Virus record (IMG/VR): IMGVR_UViG_3300018426_000089
Span: 1-33,001 of that record
Source of the DNA: a virus
Reading direction: 5' to 3' (one strand)
DNA: 33,001 nucleotides
In this document: piece by piece, positions 19,284 to 27,562 of the stretch
How positions within the stretch are numbered: position 1 is the first letter of the stretch
How the letters are laid out: each line of letters opens with the position of its first letter
Notes under the pieces: model-generated
The model's database searches: none
Seen by the model: only the letters and a program-made list of their open reading frames with translations
What the model was told of the DNA's origin: nothing
Translations under genes and position numbers: made by a program

Positions 19284-21121
19284 ATTGGATGCAAAGAGAA
19301 ATTGAATCTTATCTGAAGCAAAAGGGATGGAGATATAGGGTTGAGTCTGGCGAGGTAAGGCTTGATAGATGTCCTTTTTGCGACGGAACATCTCGTCGCC
19401 CATTTACAATAAATCCCGAAACCGGGAATGCCATATGTCATAAGTGTGACTGGAGAGGTGGGCTTACTCTACTAAAGAGGTCACAGGGTGATGTGGTAAC
19501 TAAGATGTCAGATTCATTTTCAGCCGGGAAACCGGAGCTAGTTAAGCCCCCCAGAGGTCTGGCTGACAAATACGCGAGATTTCTTCAGGAAAATAAGCAG
19601 TACATGGAAATGTTCTGCGAGTGGAGAAATCTCAAGGAATCGACAGTGAGGAAATTTAGGATAGGTTACTGCTCGGAAAAGAAAGCGTTCTCATATCCTT
19701 TTTATAGGTCGGGGGATCTTATTGCTATTAAGTACAAGAGACTTGGGGTAGATGGTGAGAAGCAGATTTCCCGCTGGAAGTCGGACCGGAAAAACACCAA
19801 GACAGAATCGAGTCTTTTCGGAGCTGAGTTTCTTTCCGGCAATGAAAGGGTTGTAGTAACAGAAGGCGAAGATGACTGCATGGTTCTCTCTGAGGCTGGC
19901 ATGTCTAACGTAGTCAGCTTACCGAATGGGTGCTCTCATATATCAGGTAAGTTCCTAGACACACTGGAGCCATTTAGGAATATAGTCATATGCATGGACA
20001 ACGACGATTCCGGAATGCGCGGGGCTGAAAACTTAAGAGAACTACTAGGGGAAGATCGCAGTAGGATTATAGAATACCCAACTGGGGTTCAAGTCTCTGA
20101 AGGCCGATATTGGAATTCGGGAGAGGCAAAGGACGCAACGGATTTTTCCAGGGCGAATAGCCTTAATCAGCTCGTAGAAGCGATTGATAGGGTGTCCGCT
20201 GCGGATAACGATAGAGTCGTTCATATTCGAGATTTCATTGAAGAGCTTAGGGAAGACTTTATAAATGGGGATAGGTCCCGGGGGAGAACTACCGGGTTCC
20301 CAAGTTTGGACAATCTAATTGGCGGCAGAAGACCGGGAGAATTGACTGTAATATCTGGGAATACCGGGAGTGGTAAGTCAACCTTCACTCTTAATCTTGC
20401 TCTTAATATAGCTTCGAGCGGGGAAGGCGTATTGCTTGGCAGCTTTGAGCAAACTGTAATCGCTGTTCTTAGAAAGATTTCGCAATCTATTTCCGGAAAA
20501 TGGTTTCATCTCAGAGAAGACGAGACTGGATCATCTATGCAGATAGATGATCTAGATGATGTTTGTCGTGTCCTAGAAGAGTTGCCCCTTTATGCGATTA
20601 ATGTTTTCGGCAGGATGTCTACTGAAGAGTTCGTTGATTGCGCTGCTTACGCGAAGAGAAGACTTCGCGTTCCGACCGTAATATTGGATCACATACATTT
20701 TATGCTTCGGCACTCTCGGAGTGATACTGAGCGAATTGAGATTGATCACACAATGCTGGCCCTAAAGCAGTGTACGATCGAGAATGAACTTTATTCATAT
20801 ATAGTAGCGCACCCTAAGAAGAAAAACGATGAGAACTCCATAATTGGTGTGGAGGACTTCAGGGGGTCGAGCTTCATAAGCCAAGTTGCCGATAACATTC
20901 TCGTTGTATGGAGAGATCGAAATGTTGCCCAGCTTGACCCCTCTTTAGGTCGAGCTGAGATTCATAGTTTAAAATGCCGATCGGAGTGTGGATCGGAAGG
21001 CAAGATTGAGTTGGGGTTTTCTTATTCAGGGCAAAAGTTTGTAGATAAGCTCGGAAAGGAAATAGCCCCGATGGATTCAATCGAAGAAGGATTTATCGAG
21101 GATTTTGAGGATGAATTCTGA
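19280..21121 (+). CDS. Bifunctional TOPRIM primase and DnaB-type helicase
   Basis: A 613-residue protein like T7 gp4 and Twinkle. Zinc ribbon CPFC (C31, C34) and CHKC (C53, C56); TOPRIM domain with VVVTEGEDDCMVL (about 191-203) and the DxD-type ICMDNDDSG (237-245); RecA-like helicase with FPSLDNLIGGRRPGEL, Walker A GNTGSGKST (359-367), ILDHIHFML (Walker B) and a late FRGSSFISQVADNILVV. Makes primers and unwinds the phage fork. GTG start, coupled to the upstream initiator-like gene. Confidence 0.95.
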   Translation: MNWMQREIESYLKQKGWRYRVESGEVRLDRCPFCDGTSRRPFTINPETGNAICHKCDWRGGLTLLKRSQGDVVTKMSDSFSAGKPELVKPPRGLADKYARFLQENKQYMEMFCEWRNLKESTVRKFRIGYCSEKKAFSYPFYRSGDLIAIKYKRLGVDGEKQISRWKSDRKNTKTESSLFGAEFLSGNERVVVTEGEDDCMVLSEAGMSNVVSLPNGCSHISGKFLDTLEPFRNIVICMDNDDSGMRGAENLRELLGEDRSRIIEYPTGVQVSEGRYWNSGEAKDATDFSRANSLNQLVEAIDRVSAADNDRVVHIRDFIEELREDFINGDRSRGRTTGFPSLDNLIGGRRPGELTVISGNTGSGKSTFTLNLALNIASSGEGVLLGSFEQTVIAVLRKISQSISGKWFHLREDETGSSMQIDDLDDVCRVLEELPLYAINVFGRMSTEEFVDCAAYAKRRLRVPTVILDHIHFMLRHSRSDTERIEIDHTMLALKQCTIENELYSYIVAHPKKKNDENSIIGVEDFRGSSFISQVADNILVVWRDRNVAQLDPSLGRAEIHSLKCRSECGSEGKIELGFSYSGQKFVDKLGKEIAPMDSIEEGFIEDFEDEF

Positions 21122-21419
21122 AGAAAATCCACCGTGGAGCGCCCTGCGACTTAGCTCCCCCGCAGGAACGTGGTATATAGCAAGGAGCCCTTCGGTAAAG
21201 AGGGCGCTTGAGGCGAAGTCGGATTCTGCCCCCAGGGCGGTTTTTTCCAGGGGAGAACTGCATGCCGCTCTTCCAGCGATCAGGAGCATGAACGAAGAAG
21301 AGCGGCATCAGTGGCTAAGGCAGATGATTCAGATCAAGAAATGTATTTCTGACTCAAGAATAGAACTTGTGAAGTTCAATAATGCTACATCTATCCTGAA
21401 TCGAAAAGTGAGACGTTGA
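21111..21419 (+). CDS. Hypothetical protein
   Basis: A 102-residue protein starting MNSEENPPWSALRLSSPAGTWYIARSP at ATG 21111, right after GAGG. A TTG two codons earlier is possible. It overlaps the primase-helicase end by 11 bases. The N-terminus is strand-like (RLSSPAGTWYIARS), then helices (HAALPAIRSMNEEERHQWLRQMIQIKK). No family recognised. An intergenic gap follows, so this ends the operon. Confidence 0.6.
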   Translation: MNSEENPPWSALRLSSPAGTWYIARSPSVKRALEAKSDSAPRAVFSRGELHAALPAIRSMNEEERHQWLRQMIQIKKCISDSRIELVKFNNATSILNRKVRR

Positions 21420-21465
21420 CATTTTTAAGTGAGTAAAGATTAATTGTTTCCATATATGTCCTCCT

Positions 21466-21485
21466 CAGTTGTAATCTGGCAACTG
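21466..21485. promoter_or_regulatory. Inverted repeat in the 21420-21518 gap
   Basis: CAGTTG-TAATCTGG-CAACTG is a perfect six-base inverted repeat with an eight-base spacer, about 30 bases before the AP2-like gene. It could be an operator or an RNA hairpin. No clear promoter accompanies it. Confidence 0.35.
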
Positions 21486-21518
21486 TAATTACTTTGTCAA
21501 TATAGGGTTATAAAAAAA

Positions 21519-22013
21519 ATGCACCAGCAAAAAGGTTTTAAGGCTTTTTTCTACCATAATGGTTTGAAGGTTTATGTTGGTCGATGCGCAACAAGGGAAG
21601 ATGCCAAGATTCTAGCAAAGAAAAAGAAGGAAGAATTCCTGAATGATCCTTCTGGATGGCCGTTGCACATCAGAAACAAAGTAAAGTTTTGGCAATATTT
21701 TGCATGCTCAGACGAACTTGCTGACATGAGACAGGTAAAGCTTTCCGATATTGCTGGACCTGAAGTTGCAGTAAGGCTTGCCGTATTAGAACAGGCAATA
21801 TTTGATATGAAATATGTAGGCAATTGGGTGAGAGACAATTACGACATAAGAAAAGATGCGCTCGAATGGATAAATAGTGATGAGATGGGCGAACCATCAT
21901 TTACCTTTAAGTCAATCGTCGAGGACATCCTTGGAGTTGACGCGGAGCAAGCTAGAAATGCAATATTGAAAAGCTATAAAGAATATATGAACAGGAATGG
22001 CATTGATGTCTGA
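21519..22013 (+). CDS. Second AP2-like protein with the same C-terminal domain
   Basis: A 164-residue protein. The N-terminus (GFKAFFYHNGLKVYVGRCATREDAKILAKKKKEEF, in pieces FKAFFYHNGLKVYVGRC and TREDAKILAKKKKEEF) is a slightly shortened AP2 domain. A middle helical part follows, then RKDALEWINSDEMGEPSFTF and ILGVDAEQARNAILKSYK, shared with 9930-10286 and 15610-16164. No nuclease motif. ATG 21519 has only AGGG 12 bases before it. It overlaps the next gene by a few bases. Confidence 0.7.
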   Translation: MHQQKGFKAFFYHNGLKVYVGRCATREDAKILAKKKKEEFLNDPSGWPLHIRNKVKFWQYFACSDELADMRQVKLSDIAGPEVAVRLAVLEQAIFDMKYVGNWVRDNYDIRKDALEWINSDEMGEPSFTFKSIVEDILGVDAEQARNAILKSYKEYMNRNGIDV

Positions 22014-22341
22014 TAGAACGAGAAGCGAAATAGATCTAAAGTGCGAAGAGTTAAAAAAGCTACTAATATCTAAGAATAGGAAATATGGAGACAGTGCTCT
22101 TTCTCCTATAAGGATTTTCTCAAAGGCATCCAGCATAGAGCAGCTATTAGTCAGGTGCGATGACAAGATAAATAGGGTTGCTTCTACTGGAATAGAAACA
22201 AGCGGGGAGGATCAGTTAATAGATTTAGTTGGCTACCTTATTCTTCTTCTTATCGCTCTGGACCGAATGAAGGAGGAATCAACGAAACAGGAAGAATCAA
22301 CATTGACTAATAGTGGCTTAGGGTATACTTCTGTAAGCTAA
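22006..22341 (+). CDS. Nucleotide-modification-associated domain 1 (DUF1599-like) protein
   Basis: A 111-residue protein starting MSDRTRSEIDLKCEELKKLL at ATG 22006. The signature KNRKYGDSALSPIRIFSKA, then EQLLVRCDDKINRV and EDQLIDLVGYLILLLIAL, is that of DUF1599/Nmad1, helical proteins common in phages and thought to act on nucleotides in a way related to MazG pyrophosphohydrolases. It sits directly before the ribonucleotide reductase, which fits a nucleotide-pool role. The last 20 residues look disordered. Confidence 0.8.
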   Translation: MSDRTRSEIDLKCEELKKLLISKNRKYGDSALSPIRIFSKASSIEQLLVRCDDKINRVASTGIETSGEDQLIDLVGYLILLLIALDRMKEESTKQEESTLTNSGLGYTSVS

Positions 22342-22363
22342 TTTTTATACGAGGAACTATCAG

Positions 22364-24307
22364 ATGGAAGATATTCTAAGCATTGATTTTTTAAGTAAAT
22401 ACAAGACAATTGAGCCGCCATTTGGGGGTAACGGCCTCGGCTACATTGTTTATAAAAGAACTTATTCCAGGGAGATACCTGGGCTTAATCGCTCTGAAGA
22501 ATGGTGGGAAACAGTAGCGAGGTGCGTAAACGGGGCTCAAAAGATTGGGGCCGATTATACAAAGGCAGAAGCTGAAAGAATATATGATTATATATTTAAC
22601 TTAAAATGCAGCTTCGCGGGGAGAGCCCTTTGGCAGCTTGGGACCGATATGATTGACCAGTTTGGCGGCCCAAGTCTCCTCAATTGCTGGGTAACCTCCA
22701 TTGAGAAAATAGAAGACTTTGAATACCTCATGGACAACTTAATGCTCGGAGGAGGCGTTGGGTTCAGCATCGAGAGAGCCAATGTCCATTCTTTCCCGAA
22801 AGTTAAGTCTGGGGTTTCAATAACTCACATCCCATCCAACGATGCTGACTTCATTGTGCCAGATTCAAGAAGTGGCTGGAGTGCGCTCCTTAGGAGGGTT
22901 CTGAAGTCTTATCTATATAATGGCAAATCTTTTACCTACTCCACTATTTTAGTTCGAGGCAAAGGCGCTCCTCTAAGGACCTTCGGGGGAACGGCAAGTG
23001 GCCCGGAGGTTCTGGTTGAGGGCATAGGGGAAATCTGTGAGATACTTAGAAACAGAGAAGGAAAGAAGATAAGGTCGATAGACGCTTTAGACATAGCAAA
23101 CATAATCGGGAAGATTGTTGTAGCTGGCTCTGCCAGGAGGTCTGCACAGCTAGCCGCAGGAGACCCCGACGACTATCTTTTTCTTCGAGCGAAAAGGTGG
23201 GACAAGGGAAATATTCCGCCATACCGAGGCAACAGCAATAACTCAATTCTGGCGGATGATTACGAAGAGATAATCGATGAAGTATGGAACGGCTATATGG
23301 GAAATGGCGAGCCGTATGGATTCCTAAACCGCAAGCTAGCCAGAACTATGGGGCGTCTTGGGGAGAAAGCTAATGACAGCAAGGTGATCGGAACCAATCC
23401 CTGTAGCGAGATTTGGCTAGAAGATGGCGAATGTTGTAACTTGGCAGAAATATTCCTACCAAAGATAGATAGTTATAAAGAGCTTTGTGATATTAGTAAA
23501 CTTCTTTATAAGACACAGAAGGCTATAACTGGTCTTTGGTTTCCATATGAGAAGACTAGAAATGTGGTTAAAAGAAATAGAAGGCTTGGTCAGGGAATAA
23601 CGGGATGGTTACAAGCGTCTGAAAAGCAGATATCATGGATTAGCAAATGCTACGATGAGCTGAAGCAGTTTGACGAAGAATGGTCTGCTAAGAAAGGAAT
23701 AAATAAGTCCATCAAGTTAACGACAGTTAAGCCATCAGGAACTCTGAGCCTTTTGCCTTTCGTTACCCCAGGGATTCATCCGGGGTATTCGAGATACTTT
23801 ATACGCAGAGTTAGAATAGGTAGTCACGACCCACTTGTTCAACTCTGTAGAAATCATGGGTACAAGGTTAGTTACGACATAGGCGTAGACGGCAGAGAGA
23901 ACCATCTTTTCTCTGTGGTGGAATTCCCCTGCGAATATCCAGAAAGTACAATTATAGCCGAAAACCTAACGGCCATTGATCAGCTTGAGTGGGTTGTAAA
24001 GGCGCAGGAGCTTTGGTCCGATAATTCCATAAGTGTCACTGTGTATTACAAGAAGGAAGAAATGGAGGATATTAAGGATTGGCTCAAGAAGAACTACAAG
24101 AATAAGATTAAATCGGTATCCTTCCTTCTACATGCAGACCATGGATTCAAGATGGCACCTTACGAGCCAATATCCCAAGCTGATTATGAGAAAACTTTGG
24201 CGAAGATTAAGGAGATAAAATCATCCGATTTCGAATCGGCAAATTCAGCTTCAGCTTCAGATGATTTAGATTTAGAATGTGACGGTGGTGCTTGTCCAAT
24301 AAAGTAG
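22364..24307 (+). CDS. nrdJ: Adenosylcobalamin-dependent ribonucleoside-triphosphate reductase (class II)
   Basis: A 647-residue enzyme of the monomeric Lactobacillus leichmannii type. Active-site parts: N-C-W at C108 (first redox cysteine), NPCSEI at 345-350 (C347 radical cysteine), GECCNLAE (partner cysteine region), TVKPSGTLSLLPFVTPGIHPGY, and the C-terminal shuttle pair C639 and C644 (ECDGGACPIK), the same five-residue spacing as C731/C736 in the model enzyme. It is about 90 residues shorter than that enzyme. It makes dNTPs without oxygen or a second subunit but needs host B12. AGGA precedes the ATG. Confidence 0.95.
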   Translation: MEDILSIDFLSKYKTIEPPFGGNGLGYIVYKRTYSREIPGLNRSEEWWETVARCVNGAQKIGADYTKAEAERIYDYIFNLKCSFAGRALWQLGTDMIDQFGGPSLLNCWVTSIEKIEDFEYLMDNLMLGGGVGFSIERANVHSFPKVKSGVSITHIPSNDADFIVPDSRSGWSALLRRVLKSYLYNGKSFTYSTILVRGKGAPLRTFGGTASGPEVLVEGIGEICEILRNREGKKIRSIDALDIANIIGKIVVAGSARRSAQLAAGDPDDYLFLRAKRWDKGNIPPYRGNSNNSILADDYEEIIDEVWNGYMGNGEPYGFLNRKLARTMGRLGEKANDSKVIGTNPCSEIWLEDGECCNLAEIFLPKIDSYKELCDISKLLYKTQKAITGLWFPYEKTRNVVKRNRRLGQGITGWLQASEKQISWISKCYDELKQFDEEWSAKKGINKSIKLTTVKPSGTLSLLPFVTPGIHPGYSRYFIRRVRIGSHDPLVQLCRNHGYKVSYDIGVDGRENHLFSVVEFPCEYPESTIIAENLTAIDQLEWVVKAQELWSDNSISVTVYYKKEEMEDIKDWLKKNYKNKIKSVSFLLHADHGFKMAPYEPISQADYEKTLAKIKEIKSSDFESANSASASDDLDLECDGGACPIK

Positions 24308-25794
24308 CAGAAGACCCAGAAATAATAAAAAAGATAAGCAGAGCTATCTCTATAACAGACACAGTTCTTGAGATAAACGAAGATAATACTGCTAAAATAG
24401 GATGCTCGATAGATAGGGCTGTTGAGAGGAATATATCATTTGCAGTAAGGCCTAAGCCTTTAATGTTCATACTAGATCTCGACGAGATAGACCTGATTGG
24501 AAACTTCAATTTATTCTGTGAAGAGATAAAAGGGATGGGATGTGACCCTGTAGTATCAGAGTCGGGCACTCCCGGCCACATGCATTTGATATGTAAAACA
24601 GACAGCAATTCTCAATATGAATTACTGTCTGATATTTCGAAACGATTTAATTTAGACAAATCCATAAGAAGGAATTTCATAAGGCCACCTGGATCTCCTC
24701 ACCGCAAGAAACTTCCAATAAGAATTGTATCTCACAACAACGCGCTGCAAATCCTCGAAGCGCTTGGCAGCTACTCTGGCGAAATAGATATCCCCTATAC
24801 TCTAAGTAGAAAAATAAAATACGCTGATGGCTTGGGGGTAAGATACAAGAGTGGATCTGAGCTTACTCAAGCAATAGTCAATCAGTCATATAATAATGGG
24901 ATTGGAGTACTTCAGCTTTATGATATTCTTAGAAATCCTATCAACAAGGGCGGCGAGGCATTAAGATCTAGAATAAAATCTAAGGGTAGCAAGTCTGCAA
25001 TAAGATGGCTCGAACTAAGCTATAATAAGGCTGCTCAATATAAATCTAGTTCCGAAGATATAATTTACAAATTAAAGGTATTGGAATCAGTTTTAATAAA
25101 TGACTTGAAATGGACGGGCAAGTCTGGGCTAACAGATAGAGATTTGATGTTGGCTCATATATTGGTGGCAAGAAAATCAATGTCTCTTAAATACAAGGCT
25201 AGCCTTCGGATGCTGGCGAGCATCGCAAACATAGGCTCCCTGATTACGGTAAGAAAATCGAATGAGCGACTTCAAGAGATGGGATTCTTAAAAAAGCTAA
25301 AGAAATCCAAGGGAAATCTTTCGAACTCCTGGGAAATCGTATGTAACGAATCTAACACAATAAACACTATGGGGGGGTGTGATTATAATGTGTCATTTGC
25401 GCGACACTTGCATTCTGAGGCTTTTGCCTGGGCTCTGGGAGGCGTTCGTGGCTTGGGCAAGGCAGGGGTACCCGTCATGGATGTTCTCGCGTTAGAGGGG
25501 CAATTGCGGGCCTCTGAGGTGGCATCTAGAACTGGGCTCTCCCGCCAGACGGTGTACCGGGTACTTCGAAGGCTTCTGGATGTAGGGTTCCTGCTATCGA
25601 AGGATCGAATATGGGAAATAAACTGGGATAAGATTAGCTTGCAGTTGAAGAATTACTGCGCGGAAACAGGAATAACTACCGCTAAGGAAAACCTAATAAG
25701 AATTAGAAGGGAGGAGTCTAGGATTAATAGGAATAAAGTTTTAAGTTACCATGGATGCAAAAAGATAAAAATAGAATATGCACAACACGAATGA
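24292..25794 (+). CDS. Archaeo-eukaryotic-primase-like protein with C-terminal winged helix
   Basis: A 500-residue protein starting at TTG 24292, overlapping the reductase by 16 bases. Residues 57-140 carry AEP-type motifs: FILDLDEIDL (D62, D64), VVSESGTPGHMHLI (H96, H98), and RPPGSPHRKKLP (131-142). This matches the hhhDhD, S-G-x-x-G-x-H and late basic motif order of AEP primase/polymerases. The middle is helical and the end (RASEVASRTGLSRQTVYRVL, about 407-426) is a MarR/IclR-like winged helix. It may prime or regulate replication alongside the TOPRIM primase. A third catalytic acidic residue was not identified, so activity is uncertain. Confidence 0.6.
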   Translation: MSNKVAEDPEIIKKISRAISITDTVLEINEDNTAKIGCSIDRAVERNISFAVRPKPLMFILDLDEIDLIGNFNLFCEEIKGMGCDPVVSESGTPGHMHLICKTDSNSQYELLSDISKRFNLDKSIRRNFIRPPGSPHRKKLPIRIVSHNNALQILEALGSYSGEIDIPYTLSRKIKYADGLGVRYKSGSELTQAIVNQSYNNGIGVLQLYDILRNPINKGGEALRSRIKSKGSKSAIRWLELSYNKAAQYKSSSEDIIYKLKVLESVLINDLKWTGKSGLTDRDLMLAHILVARKSMSLKYKASLRMLASIANIGSLITVRKSNERLQEMGFLKKLKKSKGNLSNSWEIVCNESNTINTMGGCDYNVSFARHLHSEAFAWALGGVRGLGKAGVPVMDVLALEGQLRASEVASRTGLSRQTVYRVLRRLLDVGFLLSKDRIWEINWDKISLQLKNYCAETGITTAKENLIRIRREESRINRNKVLSYHGCKKIKIEYAQHE

Positions 25795-25847
25795 AGTGTC
25801 ATGTTTGATACCCCAGATTAAGGTTGATAGATTTACGGAATTGGAAA

Positions 25848-26339
25848 ATGAAAGCCCAGGAAGAAATACTAATCAGAGAATTGCAGGATAGGATTCTTAG
25901 TGGAAGCAATTATTCTAATGAAATAGAGTCGCATAGGAATAACTTGCTTGAGTTTGCGCGGGAGGAAGTAGAAAGACACCCATTCTTTTTCAATTGGGGA
26001 AAGGGAGTGGGGGCTCCTTACAGCGAGGTTCTGAAGCTCTTCATATTCGAGCAATCTCTAGATATATCAAAAATAATTCCTCATGTAAGAAACATGAGCC
26101 CCAGAGAGGTAAGGGTATGCATAGAGAACATGGAGGAATACGGAATCCTAAAAAAAATCAATGAGTCCTCTTATAAGATGGCAGAATGCATATCATCAAG
26201 ATTAGATAATCTTTCCAAGGACGCTGGGATATGCGAGATTGTTCTAATTGAATACCATAAGAGGTATGAGCAGATGAAGGATAAGTACTTACTAGATAAC
26301 GCAGATAGCATAATAGAAGCAACGGAGCCTGTTACTTAA
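25848..26339 (+). CDS. Hypothetical winged-helix-like protein
   Basis: A 163-residue protein starting MKAQEEILIRELQDRILSG at ATG 25848; a TTG at 25824 is less likely. Helical, charged; SPREVRVCIENMEEYGILKKINESSYKMAE (about 91-120) has the helix, recognition helix and wing order of a winged-helix domain. It converges with the HNH gene, overlapping by eight bases. Position at the end of the replication operon suggests a late or regulatory role, but none is shown. Confidence 0.6.
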   Translation: MKAQEEILIRELQDRILSGSNYSNEIESHRNNLLEFAREEVERHPFFFNWGKGVGAPYSEVLKLFIFEQSLDISKIIPHVRNMSPREVRVCIENMEEYGILKKINESSYKMAECISSRLDNLSKDAGICEIVLIEYHKRYEQMKDKYLLDNADSIIEATEPVT

Positions 26340-26877
26340 ATTCACTTTCATATATTAAGACGAGCCTTGCTACGGCATTTGCCATTGCATTTCCTGAAGT
26401 ATGACCTGCCTTATCTAGGCTACCCATTTTTAGTTCATTTTTAAATCTACTAAGCATTCCTTTGGTTCCATGCTTGTCTATCAGGATATTGCAGAATTCA
26501 TCTATTGATATACCTGACATTATTTTGAATTCAGTTGCAAATGGATTTGTATCGAACTTATTTTCCAATAGTCTAAAGTGAGTTCGAGATTTTATCCATC
26601 TTATTTGGTAATCTTTGTCCGCTGCGTCTGGTTGGGATTTGTGACATTCGTGGCATAGCAGGAAAAAGTTTGAGGGGTTATCTGAGCCTCCCCTGCTAAA
26701 AGGCTCGATGTGAGCTTTTTCTGGGCGCGAAGACTTGAACTCAAGCCTGCAAGCCCAGCATGTATATTCCGCAAACTGAATTGGGATATCAAGCTCCTGC
26801 AAGAGTCTTAAGTTTGCAGTTGATATCATGGCGTGCGACGGAGGCTTCCTTCTTTTTCTGAGTTTATTTGGGTTCAT
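26332..26877 (-). CDS. HNH endonuclease
   Basis: A 181-residue protein with a CxxC-flanked HNH motif: CWAC (C40, C43), KAHIEPFSRGGSDNPSNFFLLCHECHK (in parts KAHIEPFSRGG and NPSNFFLLCHECHK; H56, N70, C75, C78). The N-terminus is basic (NKLRKRRKPPSH). It lies on the minus strand between two rightward operons, just upstream of terminase, which is where phage HNH proteins that help packaging or act as homing enzymes are found. No Shine-Dalgarno precedes the ATG. Confidence 0.88.
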   Translation of the reverse strand: MNPNKLRKRRKPPSHAMISTANLRLLQELDIPIQFAEYTCWACRLEFKSSRPEKAHIEPFSRGGSDNPSNFFLLCHECHKSQPDAADKDYQIRWIKSRTHFRLLENKFDTNPFATEFKIMSGISIDEFCNILIDKHGTKGMLSRFKNELKMGSLDKAGHTSGNAMANAVARLVLIYESEFK

Positions 26878-26894
26878 TTGGTATTGTTGTAAAT

Positions 26895-26923
26895 TTGACG
26901 AGCCTAGTAAAATACTGCATTAT
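26895..26923 (+). promoter_or_regulatory. Promoter for the RRM and packaging operon
   Basis: TTGACG (26895-26900), a 17-base spacer and CATTAT (26918-26923) form a good sigma70-type promoter. A second box, TATAAT at 26936-26941, lacks a fitting -35. The predicted RNA start, near 26930, falls at or beside the GTG at 26931. Confidence 0.5.
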
Positions 26924-26930
26924 TATCGCA

Positions 26931-27209
26931 GTGGCTATAATACGTTTATTTGTAACAAATTTATCATACGAGGCAACCGAATCTGATCTAAGAGAGCTTT
27001 TTAGTTCCGTGGGTAAGCCTACTGTGATAAACATAATGAAGGATCATGAAACCAATGCTCCCAGGGGATTTGGATTCGTTACCCTTGACACTATGGGTGC
27101 GTCCCCAGATTGCTGGAGAGAAGAGCTACAAGGGCATATTTTAAAGGGAAGACCCCTTCACATTGATATTGCTATACCCAAAGAAAAAATGAAGAAAGAG
27201 AAAAATTAA
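26931..27209 (+). CDS. RRM-domain RNA-binding protein
   Basis: A 92-residue protein that is one RNA recognition motif: RNP2 LFVTNL (residues 6-11) and RNP1 RGFGFVTL (45-52), with SDLRELFSSVGKPTVINIMKDHETN between, then GHILKGRPLHIDIA and a basic KEKMKKEKN end. It resembles the small single-RRM proteins of cyanobacteria and other bacteria. Its place, directly before terminase, is unusual for such a gene. Start is uncertain: GTG 26931 is in frame, has no Shine-Dalgarno, and lies at the predicted RNA start, so leaderless translation is possible. A longer in-frame reading begins at 26868 inside the HNH gene's start region. Confidence 0.85.
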   Translation: MAIIRLFVTNLSYEATESDLRELFSSVGKPTVINIMKDHETNAPRGFGFVTLDTMGASPDCWREELQGHILKGRPLHIDIAIPKEKMKKEKN

Positions 27210-27210
27210 A

Positions 27211-27561
27211 TTGGCGGATAAAAAATCAGACAGAGATGTTGCGACGGGGCAATTCAAGCCCGGCAACAAGGCTGCTGCGGGGAGCAGGAGGGGAGGCAGG
27301 AGGCCCAAGGAAGTATCTGAAGCTTTGGATAATTATACAGTTGAAGGCTTAAGTTTACTCTGGAAGATTGCGACGGATGAAAATCACGAATGGCATAAGA
27401 GATTTGGCTTTGATGCCCTTAAGGCCATTGTTTCGCATGCAACACCTAAGCGCAAGGAAGTAACCGGAAACGAGGGTGGGCCTCTGGATATATCACTCCC
27501 TGGTTTATTTCATGGAAACAGCCTTCCTGAAGAAGAAGAAGGAGAAGGAGAAGAGGAGTAG
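27211..27561 (+). CDS. Terminase small subunit candidate
   Basis: A 116-residue protein starting at TTG 27211. Residues 1-35 are basic and Gly-rich (GQFKPGNKAAAGSRRGGRRPKE), the start seen in DUF5681-type phage proteins. A helical part (WHKRFGFDALKAIVSHATP) and a very acidic end (EEEEGEGEEE) follow. It lies directly before the large terminase, the usual position of the small subunit that selects phage DNA for packaging. No recognised winged helix, so the role rests on position and composition. Confidence 0.6.
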   Translation: MADKKSDRDVATGQFKPGNKAAAGSRRGGRRPKEVSEALDNYTVEGLSLLWKIATDENHEWHKRFGFDALKAIVSHATPKRKEVTGNEGGPLDISLPGLFHGNSLPEEEEGEGEEE

Positions 27562-27562
27562 G

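Noticed and set aside
27476-27562. Upstream start of the large terminase at 27476
   Set aside because: The extra 29 codons lie inside the small-subunit gene and encode a Lys/Glu-rich shadow. GTG 27563 follows GAGGAG and starts with the conserved family region.
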